NCBI GenBank assembly: GCA_963707695.1
Contig: CAVPQY010000005.1
Coordinates: 103,419 to 167,418 of the forward strand
Length of the DNA: 64,000 bases
Direction of reading: 5' to 3'
Origin: JAOPZW01 sp963707695
GTDB taxonomy: Bacteria; Actinomycetota; Thermoleophilia; Solirubrobacterales; Solirubrobacteraceae
Shown here: positions 37,103 through 45,434 of the stretch, in pieces
Position numbering within the stretch: the first letter of the stretch is position 1
Layout of the letters: each line of letters opens with the position of its first letter
The notes under the pieces: generated by a model
Databases searched by the model: none
Told to the model about the DNA's origin: nothing
Seen by the model: the letters and a program-made list of their open reading frames with translations, nothing else
Program-made: the position numbers and the translations under genes

Positions 37103-38362
37103 GTGCAGACGACCATGGGCATCGCCACCGACCTGCGGCTCGAGGACGTCGACCTCGCCGACCACGACAACTTCGTCGAGCGCGTCCCGCACGAGATGTT
37201 CGCGCTCCTGCGCCGCGAGGACCCCGTGTTCTTCCAGCACGAGGCCGACGGTCCGGGCTTCTGGTGCATCACGCGCTACGACGACATCAACGCCGTGCAC
37301 CGCGACTGGGAGACGTTCTCGTCCGAGACCGGCGGGACGTCGCTGCAGGACCTGCGCCCCGACGAGATCGAGGCGCGCAAGTCGATGATCGACATGGACC
37401 CCCCGCGCCACAACCAGCTGCGCGCGCTGGTGGCCAAGGGCTTCACGCCGCGGGCGGTCCGGGCCTACGAGCTGAAGATCCGCGAGCTCATCGACGGCAT
37501 CCTCGACGACGCGCTGCCGCTCGGCGAGTTCGACTTCGTCGAGCACGTCGCCGCCGAGCTGCCGATGCGGGTGTTCGCCGAGATGCTCGGCGCCCCGCAG
37601 GAGGACCGGCGCCACATCGTCGACCTCGGTGACCGCCTTCTGGGCAACACCGACCCCGAGTTCGCCACGCCCGAGGAGCTCGAGCGCCACCGTCACCTGC
37701 CCTTCTCGTCACCCGTCGCGCTCGAGATGTTCGAGTACGGCCGCAAGCTCGCCGCCGACCGGCGCGAGCACCCGCGCGACGACATCGTCACGAAGCTCGT
37801 GCAGGCGCAGATCGACGGCGAGCCGCTGACCCAGCGCGAGTTCGACGTCTACTTCCTCCTGCTGGCCACGGCCGGCAACGAGACCACGCGCCACACGATC
37901 TCCAGCGGCCTGGTGGCGCTCATGGAGTTCCCCGAGCAGCTCGACCGCCTGCGGCGCGAGCCCGACCTGCACGCGACCGCGGCCGAGGAGATGCTGCGCT
38001 GGGCCACGCCCGTGCACCACTTCCGCCGAACCTCCACGAAGGACGTCCAGTTCGGCGGCAAGCTCATCCGCCGCGGCGACAAGGTCGTGACGTGGTTCAC
38101 GTCGGGCAACCGCGACGAGGACTACTTCCCCGACGGCGACCGCTTCGACGTCGCGCGTGCCCCGAACCCGCACCTCACCTTCGGCCCGGGCGGCGTGCAC
38201 TTCTGCATGGGCGCGCACCTCGCGCGGCTCGAGGTGCGCATCGCCTTCGAGGAGCTGCTCCCGCGGGTCCGGTCGATCGAGCCGGCCGGCCCGCACGAGC
38301 GCCTGCGGTCGAACTTCTTCAACGGCATCAAGCGGCTCCCCGTGCGGGTGGAGGCGTCCTGA
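37103..38362 (+). CDS. Cytochrome P450
   Basis: A 419-residue soluble monooxygenase. The I-helix oxygen motif is AGNETT from residue 257, the ExxR pair is E296-R299 (EEMLRW), and the haem-ligand cysteine is C368 in FGPGGVHFCMG. The layout (VPHEMFALLRREDPVFF, then FSSETGGTSL, MIDMDPPRHNQLRALV) resembles the CYP125/CYP124/CYP142-like mycobacterial group. It needs ferredoxin and reductase, which are absent here but encoded at 49164-50596 under an identical operator. GTG 37103 directly abuts the ligase stop; ATG 37115 is an alternative start. Confidence 0.93.
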   Translation: MQTTMGIATDLRLEDVDLADHDNFVERVPHEMFALLRREDPVFFQHEADGPGFWCITRYDDINAVHRDWETFSSETGGTSLQDLRPDEIEARKSMIDMDPPRHNQLRALVAKGFTPRAVRAYELKIRELIDGILDDALPLGEFDFVEHVAAELPMRVFAEMLGAPQEDRRHIVDLGDRLLGNTDPEFATPEELERHRHLPFSSPVALEMFEYGRKLAADRREHPRDDIVTKLVQAQIDGEPLTQREFDVYFLLLATAGNETTRHTISSGLVALMEFPEQLDRLRREPDLHATAAEEMLRWATPVHHFRRTSTKDVQFGGKLIRRGDKVVTWFTSGNRDEDYFPDGDRFDVARAPNPHLTFGPGGVHFCMGAHLARLEVRIAFEELLPRVRSIEPAGPHERLRSNFFNGIKRLPVRVEAS

Positions 38363-39024
38363 GGCGCGACCTCGACGTCGTCACCGTCGTCGACCGGGCC
38401 TACGCCGCCCTGCGCGAGCGGATCCTCTCCGGCGACCTGCCGCACCACGCCAAGCTGCGCCAGGAGGACCTCGCGGCCGAGCTCGGCGTGTCGCGCACGC
38501 CGGTGCGCGAGGCGCTCGGGCGCCTGGCGGCGGACGGGCTCGTCGAGCTGCTGCCCAACCGGGGCGCGCGCGTCGCCGACATCAGCCCCGAGGACATGCG
38601 CGCGTCCTACGAGGCGCGCCTCCTCGTCGAGCCGGCCGCCGCCGGCCTGGCGGCCGCGCGCCGTGACCCGCGCGCGCTCGCGGCGATGCGCGCCGCGGTG
38701 GCGGCCCACCGCGCCTGCGCCGGTGACGTCCGGGCCGCCTTCGGCGCCAACCGCGACTTCCACGTCGCGCTCGTCGCGGGAGCGGGCAACCCGTTCCTGG
38801 GGCGGTTCGTCGAGGGCCTGTGGGCGCGCCGCGTCGGGCTGCGGATCTACGAGGCCCAGCGCGAGTCCCCGGACCTCATCGCGCTCGACGCCGACCAGCA
38901 CGAGGCGATCGCCGACGCGGTCGCCCGGGGTGCCGCCGACGAGGCGGAGCGGCTCACGCGCGAGCACATCGGCGGGGCCATGCGGGTGCTGCTCGAGGCC
39001 CTCGGCGACGACGCCGCGGCATGA
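38359..39024 (+). CDS. GntR-family (FCD) transcriptional regulator, likely CTG start
   Basis: A 221-residue regulator. The winged helix is at the N-terminus (YAALRERILSGDLPHHAKLRQEDLAAELGVSRTPVREALGRLAADGLV). The effector domain is the all-helical FCD type with likely metal/ligand residues (EARLLVEPAAAGLAAARR, NRDFHVALVAGAGNPFL, DADQHEAIADAVA). No ATG, GTG or TTG fits near the start. CTG 38359 overlaps the P450 stop (CTGA) and has GGAGG just ahead, so it is the best start. Being inside the P450 operon, it probably controls it through the TGGATA-CAT-TATCCA sites (inference). Confidence 0.85.
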   Translation: MRRDLDVVTVVDRAYAALRERILSGDLPHHAKLRQEDLAAELGVSRTPVREALGRLAADGLVELLPNRGARVADISPEDMRASYEARLLVEPAAAGLAAARRDPRALAAMRAAVAAHRACAGDVRAAFGANRDFHVALVAGAGNPFLGRFVEGLWARRVGLRIYEAQRESPDLIALDADQHEAIADAVARGAADEAERLTREHIGGAMRVLLEALGDDAAA

Positions 39025-40103
39025 GCGAGCTGCGCAAGCGCCCCGACCTCGTCGTCCACGAGCGCGAGCCCCTCAACGCCGAGACGCCACGCGCGGTCCT
39101 GGGCGCCGCGTCGCTGACGCCCACCGACGCGTTCTTCGTGCGCGACCACGGCCCGGTGCCCGGAGCCCGGTCCGACTGGCGCGTCGAGGTCGGCGGGCTC
39201 GTCGACGCGCCGCTGTCGCTCGGCCTCGACGACCTGCAGAACGGGCGCTTCGCGCGTCGCGAGGTCGCGGCGACGCTCCAGTGCGCGGGCAACCGGCGGG
39301 CCGCGCTGCTGGCGGTGGGCGACGTCCCCGGCGAGGCGCCCTGGGGCCCGGGCGCGACCGGGACCGCCGTCTGGGGCGGCGTCGCGCTCGCCGACGTGCT
39401 GCGCGCCGCCGCGCCGCGGGCGGCCGCCGCGCACGTGGCCGCCGTCGGCGCCGACCGCTCCCAGGAGGCCCGGCCGCCGCAGCCCTTCGGCGCCTCCATC
39501 CCGCTGCGCAAGGCCCTGGGTGACGAGGTCCTCCTCGCCTGGGAGATGAACGGCGCCCCGCTGCCCGCCGCGCACGGCGCCCCCGTGCGGCTCGTGGTCC
39601 CGGGGTGGATCGGCGCGCGCAGCGTCAAGTGGCTACGGCGGATCGAGCTGCGCGAGCGGCCCTTCGACGGCTGGTTCCAGGACGTCGCCTACCGCCTGCT
39701 CGCGCCCGGCGAGGAGCCCGGGCCCGGCGTCGGCGTCGCCCTGGGCGAGGTGGCGCTGAACGCCGACGTGCTCGTCCCGGGCGACGGCGCGACGGTCGGC
39801 CCGGGCCCGTTCGGGGTGCGCGGGTACGCCTACGCGGGTGGTGACCGCACGGTCGCGCGGGTCGAGGTCTCGTCCGACGGCGGGCGCTCGTGGCGCCGGG
39901 CCGAGCTGCTCGAGGACCTCGGCCGGTGGGCGTGGCGGCTGTGGCGCACCGAGCTCGAGCTCCCGGCGGGCGACCACGAGGTCGTCGTGCGGGCGTGGGA
40001 CAGCGCGGCGGCGACCCAGCCCGAGCGTCCCGAGACCGTGTGGAACCCCAAGGGCTACGTCAACAACGCCTGGGGGCGGATCTCCGTGCGGGTGGCGCCG
40101 TGA
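39021..40103 (+). CDS. Sulfite-oxidase-like molybdopterin enzyme
   Basis: A 360-residue cytoplasmic (no signal peptide) molybdenum enzyme. The molybdenum-ligating cysteine is C88 in ATLQCAGNRR. The cofactor-domain tail has GVRSVKW-like GARSVKWLRRIELRERP. The C-terminal Mo-co dimerisation domain follows (RTVARVEVSSDGGRSWRRAELL, then WNPKGYVNNAW). The substrate may be sulfite or another reduced compound. Its ATG overlaps the GntR stop by 4 bp and the stop overlaps the next gene, so it is firmly part of the permease/P450 operon; its link to amine catabolism is not obvious. Confidence 0.87.
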   Translation: MSELRKRPDLVVHEREPLNAETPRAVLGAASLTPTDAFFVRDHGPVPGARSDWRVEVGGLVDAPLSLGLDDLQNGRFARREVAATLQCAGNRRAALLAVGDVPGEAPWGPGATGTAVWGGVALADVLRAAAPRAAAAHVAAVGADRSQEARPPQPFGASIPLRKALGDEVLLAWEMNGAPLPAAHGAPVRLVVPGWIGARSVKWLRRIELRERPFDGWFQDVAYRLLAPGEEPGPGVGVALGEVALNADVLVPGDGATVGPGPFGVRGYAYAGGDRTVARVEVSSDGGRSWRRAELLEDLGRWAWRLWRTELELPAGDHEVVVRAWDSAAATQPERPETVWNPKGYVNNAWGRISVRVAP

Positions 40104-40513
40104 GCGGGGACGACCCACGGGCGGCCGGGTCGGGCGGCCGAGGGCCGTACGACCCCGAGCGGCCCCTCGACCCGCGCGACTACAGCCGCCGCACGCTCCT
40201 GGCCAACGAGCGGACCTTCCTGGCCTGGTGGCGCACGGGGCTGGCCGCGCTCACCGTCGGGCTGGCGTGCGCGCGGATCATCCCCATCGTGGGCGAGGTC
40301 CGGGCGCAGTGGCCGTACACCGTGATCGGCGTGCTGTTCGCGGCGCTGGGCATCGTGTGCCTCGTCTACGGCGAGCGCCGCCGCCGGGCGGTCGACGCGG
40401 CCGTGCGGCGGGCGGACTACGTCGATCCCGACGACCGCCTGCTGCTCCTGCTCACGGTGCTCGCCGCGCTGGCCGGCCTCGGCCTCGTCGTGGTCTTCCT
40501 CGTCGACGCCTGA
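40100..40513 (+). CDS. DUF202 (YidH-like) membrane protein
   Basis: A 137-residue protein with three membrane helices (GLAALTVGLACARIIPIVG, YTVIGVLFAALGIVCLVYG, LLLLLTVLAALAGLGLVVVFLV) after the DUF202 signature LLANERTFLAWWRTGLA. Function is unknown. GTG 40100 overlaps the sulfite-oxidase-like stop (GTGA). It is the last gene of the operon beginning with the APC permease; a 10-bp perfect hairpin lies 83 bp downstream. Confidence 0.85.
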   Translation: MSGDDPRAAGSGGRGPYDPERPLDPRDYSRRTLLANERTFLAWWRTGLAALTVGLACARIIPIVGEVRAQWPYTVIGVLFAALGIVCLVYGERRRRAVDAAVRRADYVDPDDRLLLLLTVLAALAGLGLVVVFLVDA

Positions 40514-40595
40514 GGGCGACCGATGAGTCCCGGGCCGCCTCGCCGTCTGTGGGGGCATGGGCGTGCGCGCAGCGGAGGGGCCGGGACCGGTGGGG

Positions 40596-40617
40596 GAGGT
40601 GCGGCTCGCCGCACCTC
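40596..40617. other. Perfect hairpin between the DUF202 and flippase-like genes
   Basis: GAGGTGCGGC-TC-GCCGCACCTC forms a perfect 10-bp inverted repeat in a 140-bp gap. It may end the long upstream operon (no T-tract) or act as an operator for the following gene. Position favours a terminator. Confidence 0.45.
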
Positions 40618-40657
40618 GTGACGCCGGGTACCGGCCGGGCCGGCGGACCCCCGGATC

Positions 40658-41902
40658 GTGAGACTCAAGCGCATGGCAGTCTCCGTCGCATCCGCGCACC
40701 TGGCCCCGGCCCCCGACGCCCCGGCGCTGCCCCTCGAGGGCATCGACGTTCCGGCGTTGGCCCGCCGCGCGGCCGTGCCCGCGGCGCTTGCCGCCGCCGC
40801 AGCCGCGGCGCTCGTGGTCGCCGGCGGTCCGCTGCATGCCTTCCTCGACGCCATCGACCGCGCCGTGCAGGCCGACCCGCGCTGGGTCATCGCCGCCGGC
40901 GTCTTCGAGCTCCTCTCCTTCGTCGGCTACATCGGCCTCTTCTGGATGGTCGGGTCGCGGGCGACGTCGCGCCTCGGCGTGCGCGCGAGCGCCTACATCA
41001 CGCTCGGCGGCGCGGGCGCCACGCGGCTGCTGCCGACCGCCGGCGTCGGCGGCGCGGCCCTGACGCTCTGGAGCCTGCGGCGCGCCGGCCTGGGCACGCG
41101 CGGGGCGACGAGCACGCTGCTGAGCTTCCTCGTCCTGCAGTACGCCGTCTTCCTCGGCGCGCTGGTCGTCGCGGGCGGTCTCCTCGCCGTCGGCGTCTCG
41201 GGCCACGCGCCCCTCGGCATCAGCGCGGTGCCGGCCGGCGCGGCGGCGCTCGCGATCGCCGCCGCGCTCGTCTTCGCGGCCCGGCGCCCCGCGCCGGCGG
41301 CGGAGCTCGCCGCCGACGCCTCCCGCGCCACCCGGGTCCGCGGCCGCCTGCGCGAGGCGCGCGGCGTCGTCGGCGCCGGCGTGCGCGACGGCATCGCCCT
41401 CCTGCGGTCCGGCGACGTGCGCCTGCTCGGCGCCCCCGCCTACTGGGCCTTCGACGCGGCCGTCCTCTGGGCGATGCTCCAGGCGTTCGGCGCGGCCCCC
41501 GCGTTCGCCGTCGTCGTCCTGGCCTACTTCGTCGGCCAGGTCGGCAACACCCTGCCCATCCCGGGCGCCGTGAGCGGCGGGATGGCCGGCGTGCTGATCG
41601 CGTGCGGCGTGCCCGCGGACCTCGCCCTCGTCTCCGTGCTGGCCTACCGCTCCATCGCGATCTGGCTGCCGGCGCCGGTCGGCCTGGCCGCCCTGCGCCC
41701 GCTGCGCCGCACCGTCGCCGCGTGGGCGCGCGAGGACCAGGCCGGCACCGTCGAGCCCGCGACCGAGGTCGTCGCCCCCGAGGTCGTCGCCCCCGAGCTG
41801 GTCGCGCCCGAGCTGGTCGCGCCCGAGCTGGTCGCGCCCGAGCTGGTGGTGTCGGCCCCCCGCGTCGTGCGCGAGCGCGACGCCCTCGCGCTCGCCGCCT
41901 AG
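40658..41902 (+). CDS. Flippase-like membrane protein (UPF0104/LPG-synthase TM type)
   Basis: A 414-residue integral membrane protein with about eight helices. The segments GGAGATRLLPTAGVGGAALTLWSLRRAG and AYFVGQVGNTLPIPGAVSGGMAGVLIACGV match the LPG_synthase_TM/UPF0104 family, which handles lipid-linked substrates. After the last helix a cytoplasmic tail carries five VAPE(V/L) pentapeptides (15-bp DNA repeats at 41771-41845). Start could be GTG 40658 or ATG 40673. It stands alone; substrate unknown. Confidence 0.8.
   Translation: MRLKRMAVSVASAHLAPAPDAPALPLEGIDVPALARRAAVPAALAAAAAAALVVAGGPLHAFLDAIDRAVQADPRWVIAAGVFELLSFVGYIGLFWMVGSRATSRLGVRASAYITLGGAGATRLLPTAGVGGAALTLWSLRRAGLGTRGATSTLLSFLVLQYAVFLGALVVAGGLLAVGVSGHAPLGISAVPAGAAALAIAAALVFAARRPAPAAELAADASRATRVRGRLREARGVVGAGVRDGIALLRSGDVRLLGAPAYWAFDAAVLWAMLQAFGAAPAFAVVVLAYFVGQVGNTLPIPGAVSGGMAGVLIACGVPADLALVSVLAYRSIAIWLPAPVGLAALRPLRRTVAAWAREDQAGTVEPATEVVAPEVVAPELVAPELVAPELVAPELVVSAPRVVRERDALALAA
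41771..41845 (+). repeat. Five 15-bp tandem repeats (VAPEL units)
   Basis: Five head-to-tail 15-bp units, GTCGCSCCCGAGSTS, the last three identical (GTCGCGCCCGAGCTG). They code VAPEV-VAPEL-VAPEL-VAPEL-VAPEL at the end of the flippase-like protein. Near-identity of the units implies recent slippage; copy number is likely variable between strains. Confidence 0.85.
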
Positions 41903-42118
41903 GCGGCGAGCCGCCCGTTCGGACGGCGCACCGCAGCGGCCGCGGCCCGAGCTGCGCGTGCCGCGCCGGACCGCGCGACGCAGGATGGTCGCACGGGGGC
42001 CGGGCGGCCCATCGGCGTCCCCGGCGCCCCGCCCGCACCGCCGGCCGGAGGAGGACCGTCATCGGGTCCGGGGGGCTGCCGCACCCTCGTGGCGGCGTCT
42101 CGGTGCCAGCCTCCTCGC

Positions 42119-42682
42119 ATGCCCTTCACCCGTCCCGCCCTCGTGGACCTGCGCCCGCTCGACGCGCGCGACGGCGCGGCGTTCGCCACGTTCGTCGACG
42201 GGCTGAGCGCCGAGTCGCGAAGCCGCCGCTTCCTCGGGCCGAAGCCCCGGCTGACCGCCAAGGAGCTCGCGTACCTCACCGACGTCGACGGGGTCACCCA
42301 CGGCGCCTTCGCCGCGATCGACCCGCGCACCGGCGCGATCGTGGGCGAGGCCCGCTACGCGCCGTGGCCCGGCCGCCCGTCGGTGGCCGACCTCGCGGTG
42401 ACGGTGGCCGACGAGCTCCAGCGCCGCGGGATCGGCACGGCCCTCGCCGTCGCCACGGTGGAGGCGGCGCGCGCGAACGGCGTGCGCACCCTGACCGCGA
42501 GCACGCTCTGGGAGAACGTGCCGGCCCGGGCGCTCCTGCGTGGCCTCGGCTTCCGCCCCACCGGCAGCGGCGACGGCGTCGTCGAGCTCGAGCTCGACCT
42601 CGCGACCGCGGCCTCCCGCCCGGGCGTCGTGGCCCGAGTGCCGGCCGCCTCGCTGCCCGCGGTGGCGGCGGGCGCGGCCTGA
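42119..42682 (+). CDS. GNAT-family N-acetyltransferase
   Basis: A 187-residue acetyltransferase with VDLRPLDARDGAAFATFVDGLSAESRSRRFLG at the start, VADLAVTVADELQRRGIGTALAVATVEAARANG containing the acetyl-CoA loop (Q-R-R-G-I-G), and the closing NVPARALLRGLGF. The pattern 'S..S...RF' near residue 25 resembles the acetyltransferase domains found with acetyl-CoA synthetase-like proteins. Substrate unknown. ATG 42119 chosen from the domain start; an ATG at 42089 would add ten unlikely residues. Confidence 0.82.
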   Translation: MPFTRPALVDLRPLDARDGAAFATFVDGLSAESRSRRFLGPKPRLTAKELAYLTDVDGVTHGAFAAIDPRTGAIVGEARYAPWPGRPSVADLAVTVADELQRRGIGTALAVATVEAARANGVRTLTASTLWENVPARALLRGLGFRPTGSGDGVVELELDLATAASRPGVVARVPAASLPAVAAGAA

Positions 42683-42726
42683 GCGGTGGCGCCGGGCATG
42701 TGGGACCCTCGGCCAGGGAGGATCCC

Positions 42727-43404
42727 GTGACCGACGCCCTGCGCCCCGGACCGCTGCGGACCGCCGGCCACCTCGCGGTGGCGCTGCGGCGCAGCACGGC
42801 GCTGCGCCGCCGGCGCTGGACGCTCTGCGCGGCGCTCGTCGTCGCCGGCGTCGTCCTGGGCGGGCCGGGCGGGGTGCTGCTCGGCCTGACCGCCGCGGTG
42901 CTGGCGCTCGACGCGCTCATCCCCATGCCGGGGACCACGGTGGGCGAGGCCGACGACCGCTTCTGGCGGCTCGTGCGGCAGCGCGCCCGGGTGCGCCGGT
43001 GGCGGCGCCTGCGCCGACTGCCGCCGGAGGCGCTCGAGCTCGTCGACGACCGCCACGGCCCTCTGTCGGTCGCGGCGCGCCGGGACCTCGGGGTCCTGCC
43101 GATCCCCCTCCGCTCGATCACCGGCACCGTCGAGGGGGCCAAGGCGGCGAGCTTCGACGGTGCCTTCCGGCCCGACCCGTCGTCGCGCGCCCGCTGGGTC
43201 CGGCTGTGGCTCGCGCAGGCCCACGACGCCCCGCTGCCGCCGATCAGCGTCTTCCGCGTCGCGGGCGACCACGTCGTGCGCGACGGGCACCACCGGGTCT
43301 CCGTCGCCCGTGACCACGGGCGGCCCACGATCGACGCCGAGGTCGTCGAGCTCGTGCCCCGCTCTCGCGGCGGCCGGCCGCCCGGGCCGCCGCCGGCGGG
43401 CTAG
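42727..43404 (+). CDS. Membrane protein with ParB-like (DGHHR) domain
   Basis: A 225-residue protein. The N-terminal third is basic with two hydrophobic stretches (WTLCAALVVAGVVLGGPGG, LLGLTAAVLALDALI). The C-terminal part carries the ParB/sulfiredoxin-like core ISVFRVAGDHVVRDGHHRVSVARDHG, preceded by LGVLPIPLRSITGTVEGAK. In ParB the DGHHR-like box binds CTP; here it is a remote relative of unknown function, not a plasmid or chromosome partition protein by context. GTG 42727 follows CCAGGGAGG. Confidence 0.7.
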   Translation: MTDALRPGPLRTAGHLAVALRRSTALRRRRWTLCAALVVAGVVLGGPGGVLLGLTAAVLALDALIPMPGTTVGEADDRFWRLVRQRARVRRWRRLRRLPPEALELVDDRHGPLSVAARRDLGVLPIPLRSITGTVEGAKAASFDGAFRPDPSSRARWVRLWLAQAHDAPLPPISVFRVAGDHVVRDGHHRVSVARDHGRPTIDAEVVELVPRSRGGRPPGPPPAG

Positions 43405-43413
43405 GTTGGGGCG

Positions 43414-44223
43414 GTGCTCCCCCCGGTCGTCGAGGCCGCCGACGTGCGCCGGCGCGCGGACGTCGTGCTCGCCGACGTGCGCTGGTACCTCGACGGGCGC
43501 TCCGGCCGCGCGGCCTACGACGCGGGCCACCTGCCCGGGGCGGTCTTCGTCGACCTCGACGCCTGGCTCGCCGCGCCGCCCGGTGCGGCCGGGCGCCACC
43601 CGCTGCCCGACCCGGCGACGTTCGCGCGCGGGATGGCCGGGCTCGGCGTCGGGGACGACGACGCCGTCGTGGCCTACGACGACGCGGGCGGCGTCGTCGC
43701 GGCGCGGCTCGTGTGGATGCTGCGCGCCACCGGCCGCGACGCCGCGCTGCTCGACGGCGGCCTCGCCGCCTGGGACGGCCCGCTCGAGACCGCGACGCCA
43801 CCGCGGCCGCGGGCGCGCTTCACGGCGGTGCCGTGGCCGGACGCGCTCCTGGCCTCGATCGGCGAGGTGGCCGGAGGGCGCGCCGTCCTGCTCGACGCGC
43901 GCGAGCGCGCGCGCCACCTGGGCCTGGAGGAGCCCGTCGACCCGCGCGCCGGGCACATCCCGGGCGCGCTCAGCCTGCCGGCCGGCGAGCTCCTCGACGA
44001 CGCCGGGCGCCTCCTCGCGGCCGCGGACCTGCGGGCCCGCTTCGCGGCCGCCGGCGTGGAGGACGCCACCGCGGTCGTCGCGTCGTGCGGCTCGGGGGTG
44101 ACCGCCTGCCACACCCTGCTGGCGCTCGAGCACGCCGGGCTGGGCCGGGGCCGCTTGTTCCCGGGGTCGTTCTCGCAGTGGAGCCGCGACCCGGCGCGGC
44201 CGGTCGCGACCGGCGAGGGCTAG
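43414..44223 (+). CDS. Sulfurtransferase (tandem rhodanese)
   Basis: A 269-residue enzyme with two rhodanese domains, the SseA/thiosulfate-sulfurtransferase layout. The first (VVLADVRWYLDGRSGRAAYDAGHLPGAVFVDLD) is inactive. The second has the persulfide cysteine C225 in VVASCGSGVTA, preceded by LDARERARHLG and AGHIPGALSLPAG. It transfers sulfur from thiosulfate or 3-mercaptopyruvate to cyanide or thiol acceptors. The loop CGSGVTA matches the mercaptopyruvate type. GTG start at 43414. Its stop overlaps the convergent zinc-ribbon gene by 4 bp. Confidence 0.9.
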   Translation: MLPPVVEAADVRRRADVVLADVRWYLDGRSGRAAYDAGHLPGAVFVDLDAWLAAPPGAAGRHPLPDPATFARGMAGLGVGDDDAVVAYDDAGGVVAARLVWMLRATGRDAALLDGGLAAWDGPLETATPPRPRARFTAVPWPDALLASIGEVAGGRAVLLDARERARHLGLEEPVDPRAGHIPGALSLPAGELLDDAGRLLAAADLRARFAAAGVEDATAVVASCGSGVTACHTLLALEHAGLGRGRLFPGSFSQWSRDPARPVATGEG

Positions 44224-44516
44224 GGCCGGCGCGCCACGACGCGGACCTCGACGCGGGCGGGCCGCGTCGGGTCGCCGAGGGAGAGGAAGTCGCGCACCCG
44301 CGCGGCGTGCGCGCAGAAGGGGCAGGCCATCGCGTCGGCCGGCGCGGCGCCACCGGGCGGGAGCGCGACCGGCGCGTCGCAGGCCGGGCAGGCGAGGGTC
44401 CCCCGGGCGACCGGGGCCGTCCGGCCGACCCGGCGCAGCTCGCGCTCGCCGCCGAGGTCGCCGACGCGGTCGGGACCGACGGGCTCGGGACCGCCCAGGC
44501 CACGGTGCAGGCTCAC
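44220..44516 (-). CDS. Small zinc-ribbon-like protein (98 aa)
   Basis: A 98-residue product with two CxxC pairs, LACPACDAPVALPP and MACPFCAHAARVRDF, spaced as in a zinc ribbon. The last 25 residues (LGDPTRPARVEVRVVARRP) look like a beta strand. The N-terminus (LHRGLGGPEPVGPDRVGDLG) is Gly/Pro rich. Metal binding is likely; function is unknown. GTG 44516 is the most reasonable start, though the frame runs open across the next gene on the opposite strand. Confidence 0.6.
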   Translation of the reverse strand: MSLHRGLGGPEPVGPDRVGDLGGERELRRVGRTAPVARGTLACPACDAPVALPPGGAAPADAMACPFCAHAARVRDFLSLGDPTRPARVEVRVVARRP

Positions 44517-44648
44517 GGACAGGAGTCTAGGCCGCCGTTGGCCGCTCCTCACCGGCCGCTCGCCGCGCTGCCGTGGCCGCGAGCGCAACTCCGGGTCGGG
44601 GTGGCCGGTTGGGGCCTGCGTACCCCGACCAAGGAGCAGTCCCTCCCC

Positions 44649-45335
44649 ATGCCCTCCCGTCTCTCCCGCCTGCGCGCCCGGCTGAGCTTCGCCAACGTGA
44701 CGTCCGCCGTCGCCCTGTTCATCGCGCTCGGCGGCACGAGCTACGCCGCCGTCAGCGTCGGCTCCGCCGAGATCCGCACCGACGCCGTCGGCGCGTCCGA
44801 GCTCCGCCGCGACGCGGTCGGCGCCTCGGAGATCCGCCGCAACGCGGTCGGCACGTCGGAGGTCCGCACGAACGGCGTCGGCAAGTCCGAGATCAAGACC
44901 GGCGCGGTCGGCCGCGCCGAGCTCGGCGCCGACACGGTCTTCTCCTCCGAGCTCGCCCCGGGCTCCGTCGGCTCGGACGAGCTGCGCGACGGCCAGGTCG
45001 CCCTGGCGGACCTCTCGACGGAGGCGCGGACGGCGCTGACCCAGGCCGATCGGGCGATGGTGAGCTCGGGCGGCGCGCTCGCCGGCGGGACCGCCAAGCT
45101 CGCCACCCGCACCGCGACGGGCACCTACACGGTGACCTTCGCGCGGGACGTGAGCGCCTGCACCTACACGGCGACGCTCGCCGGCGTGAAGAGCGGGACG
45201 ACGGTCGAGCAGCCCGCCGCGGGCAGCGTCACGGTCGCCCCCGCGACGAGCCCGGCGACCGACGTCGTGGTGAAGACCTACGACGCGACCGGGACCGCCG
45301 CCGACGGCCCGTTCCACGTCCTGGCGACCTGCTGA
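44649..45335 (+). CDS. Exported repeat protein of the Solirubrobacterales 'FANVTSAVALFIALGGTSYAA' type
   Basis: A 228-residue exported protein. The leader is highly characteristic (RLSFANVTSAVALFIALGG, cleavage near SYAA). It is followed by about eight decapeptide-like units of the form GSAEIRTDAV, GASELRRDAV, GASEIRRNAV, GTSEVRTNGV, GKSEIKTGAV up to residue ~110, then a beta-rich C-terminal domain (GTYTVTFARDVSACTYTATLAG). The repeats probably stack as a solenoid on the cell surface. Function unknown. ATG 44649 has AAGGAG 12 bp upstream. Confidence 0.8.
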   Translation: MPSRLSRLRARLSFANVTSAVALFIALGGTSYAAVSVGSAEIRTDAVGASELRRDAVGASEIRRNAVGTSEVRTNGVGKSEIKTGAVGRAELGADTVFSSELAPGSVGSDELRDGQVALADLSTEARTALTQADRAMVSSGGALAGGTAKLATRTATGTYTVTFARDVSACTYTATLAGVKSGTTVEQPAAGSVTVAPATSPATDVVVKTYDATGTAADGPFHVLATC

Positions 45336-45348
45336 CGAGCGGTGCGGC

Positions 45349-45434
45349 GGGGTGGCGCTCCGGCGCCGCCCCGGCCACCGGCGGGGTGGCGCTTCGGCGC
45401 CGCCCCGGCCACCGGCGGGGTGGCGCTCCGGCGC
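45349..45434. repeat. 34-bp tandem repeat with internal hairpins (2.5 copies)
   Basis: Two full 34-bp units (45349-45382 and 45383-45416) and a partial third, differing at one base. Each unit contains GGCGC-TCCG-GCGCC, a self-complementary hairpin. It fills the gap between the exported repeat protein and msrA and may end transcription of the former. Confidence 0.8.

Noticed and set aside
42727..43404. Chromosome or plasmid partition gene parB and a nearby replication origin
   Set aside because: Only the DGHHR-like core is shared. There is no ParA gene, no parS-like site and no DnaA-box cluster, and the protein has membrane segments.
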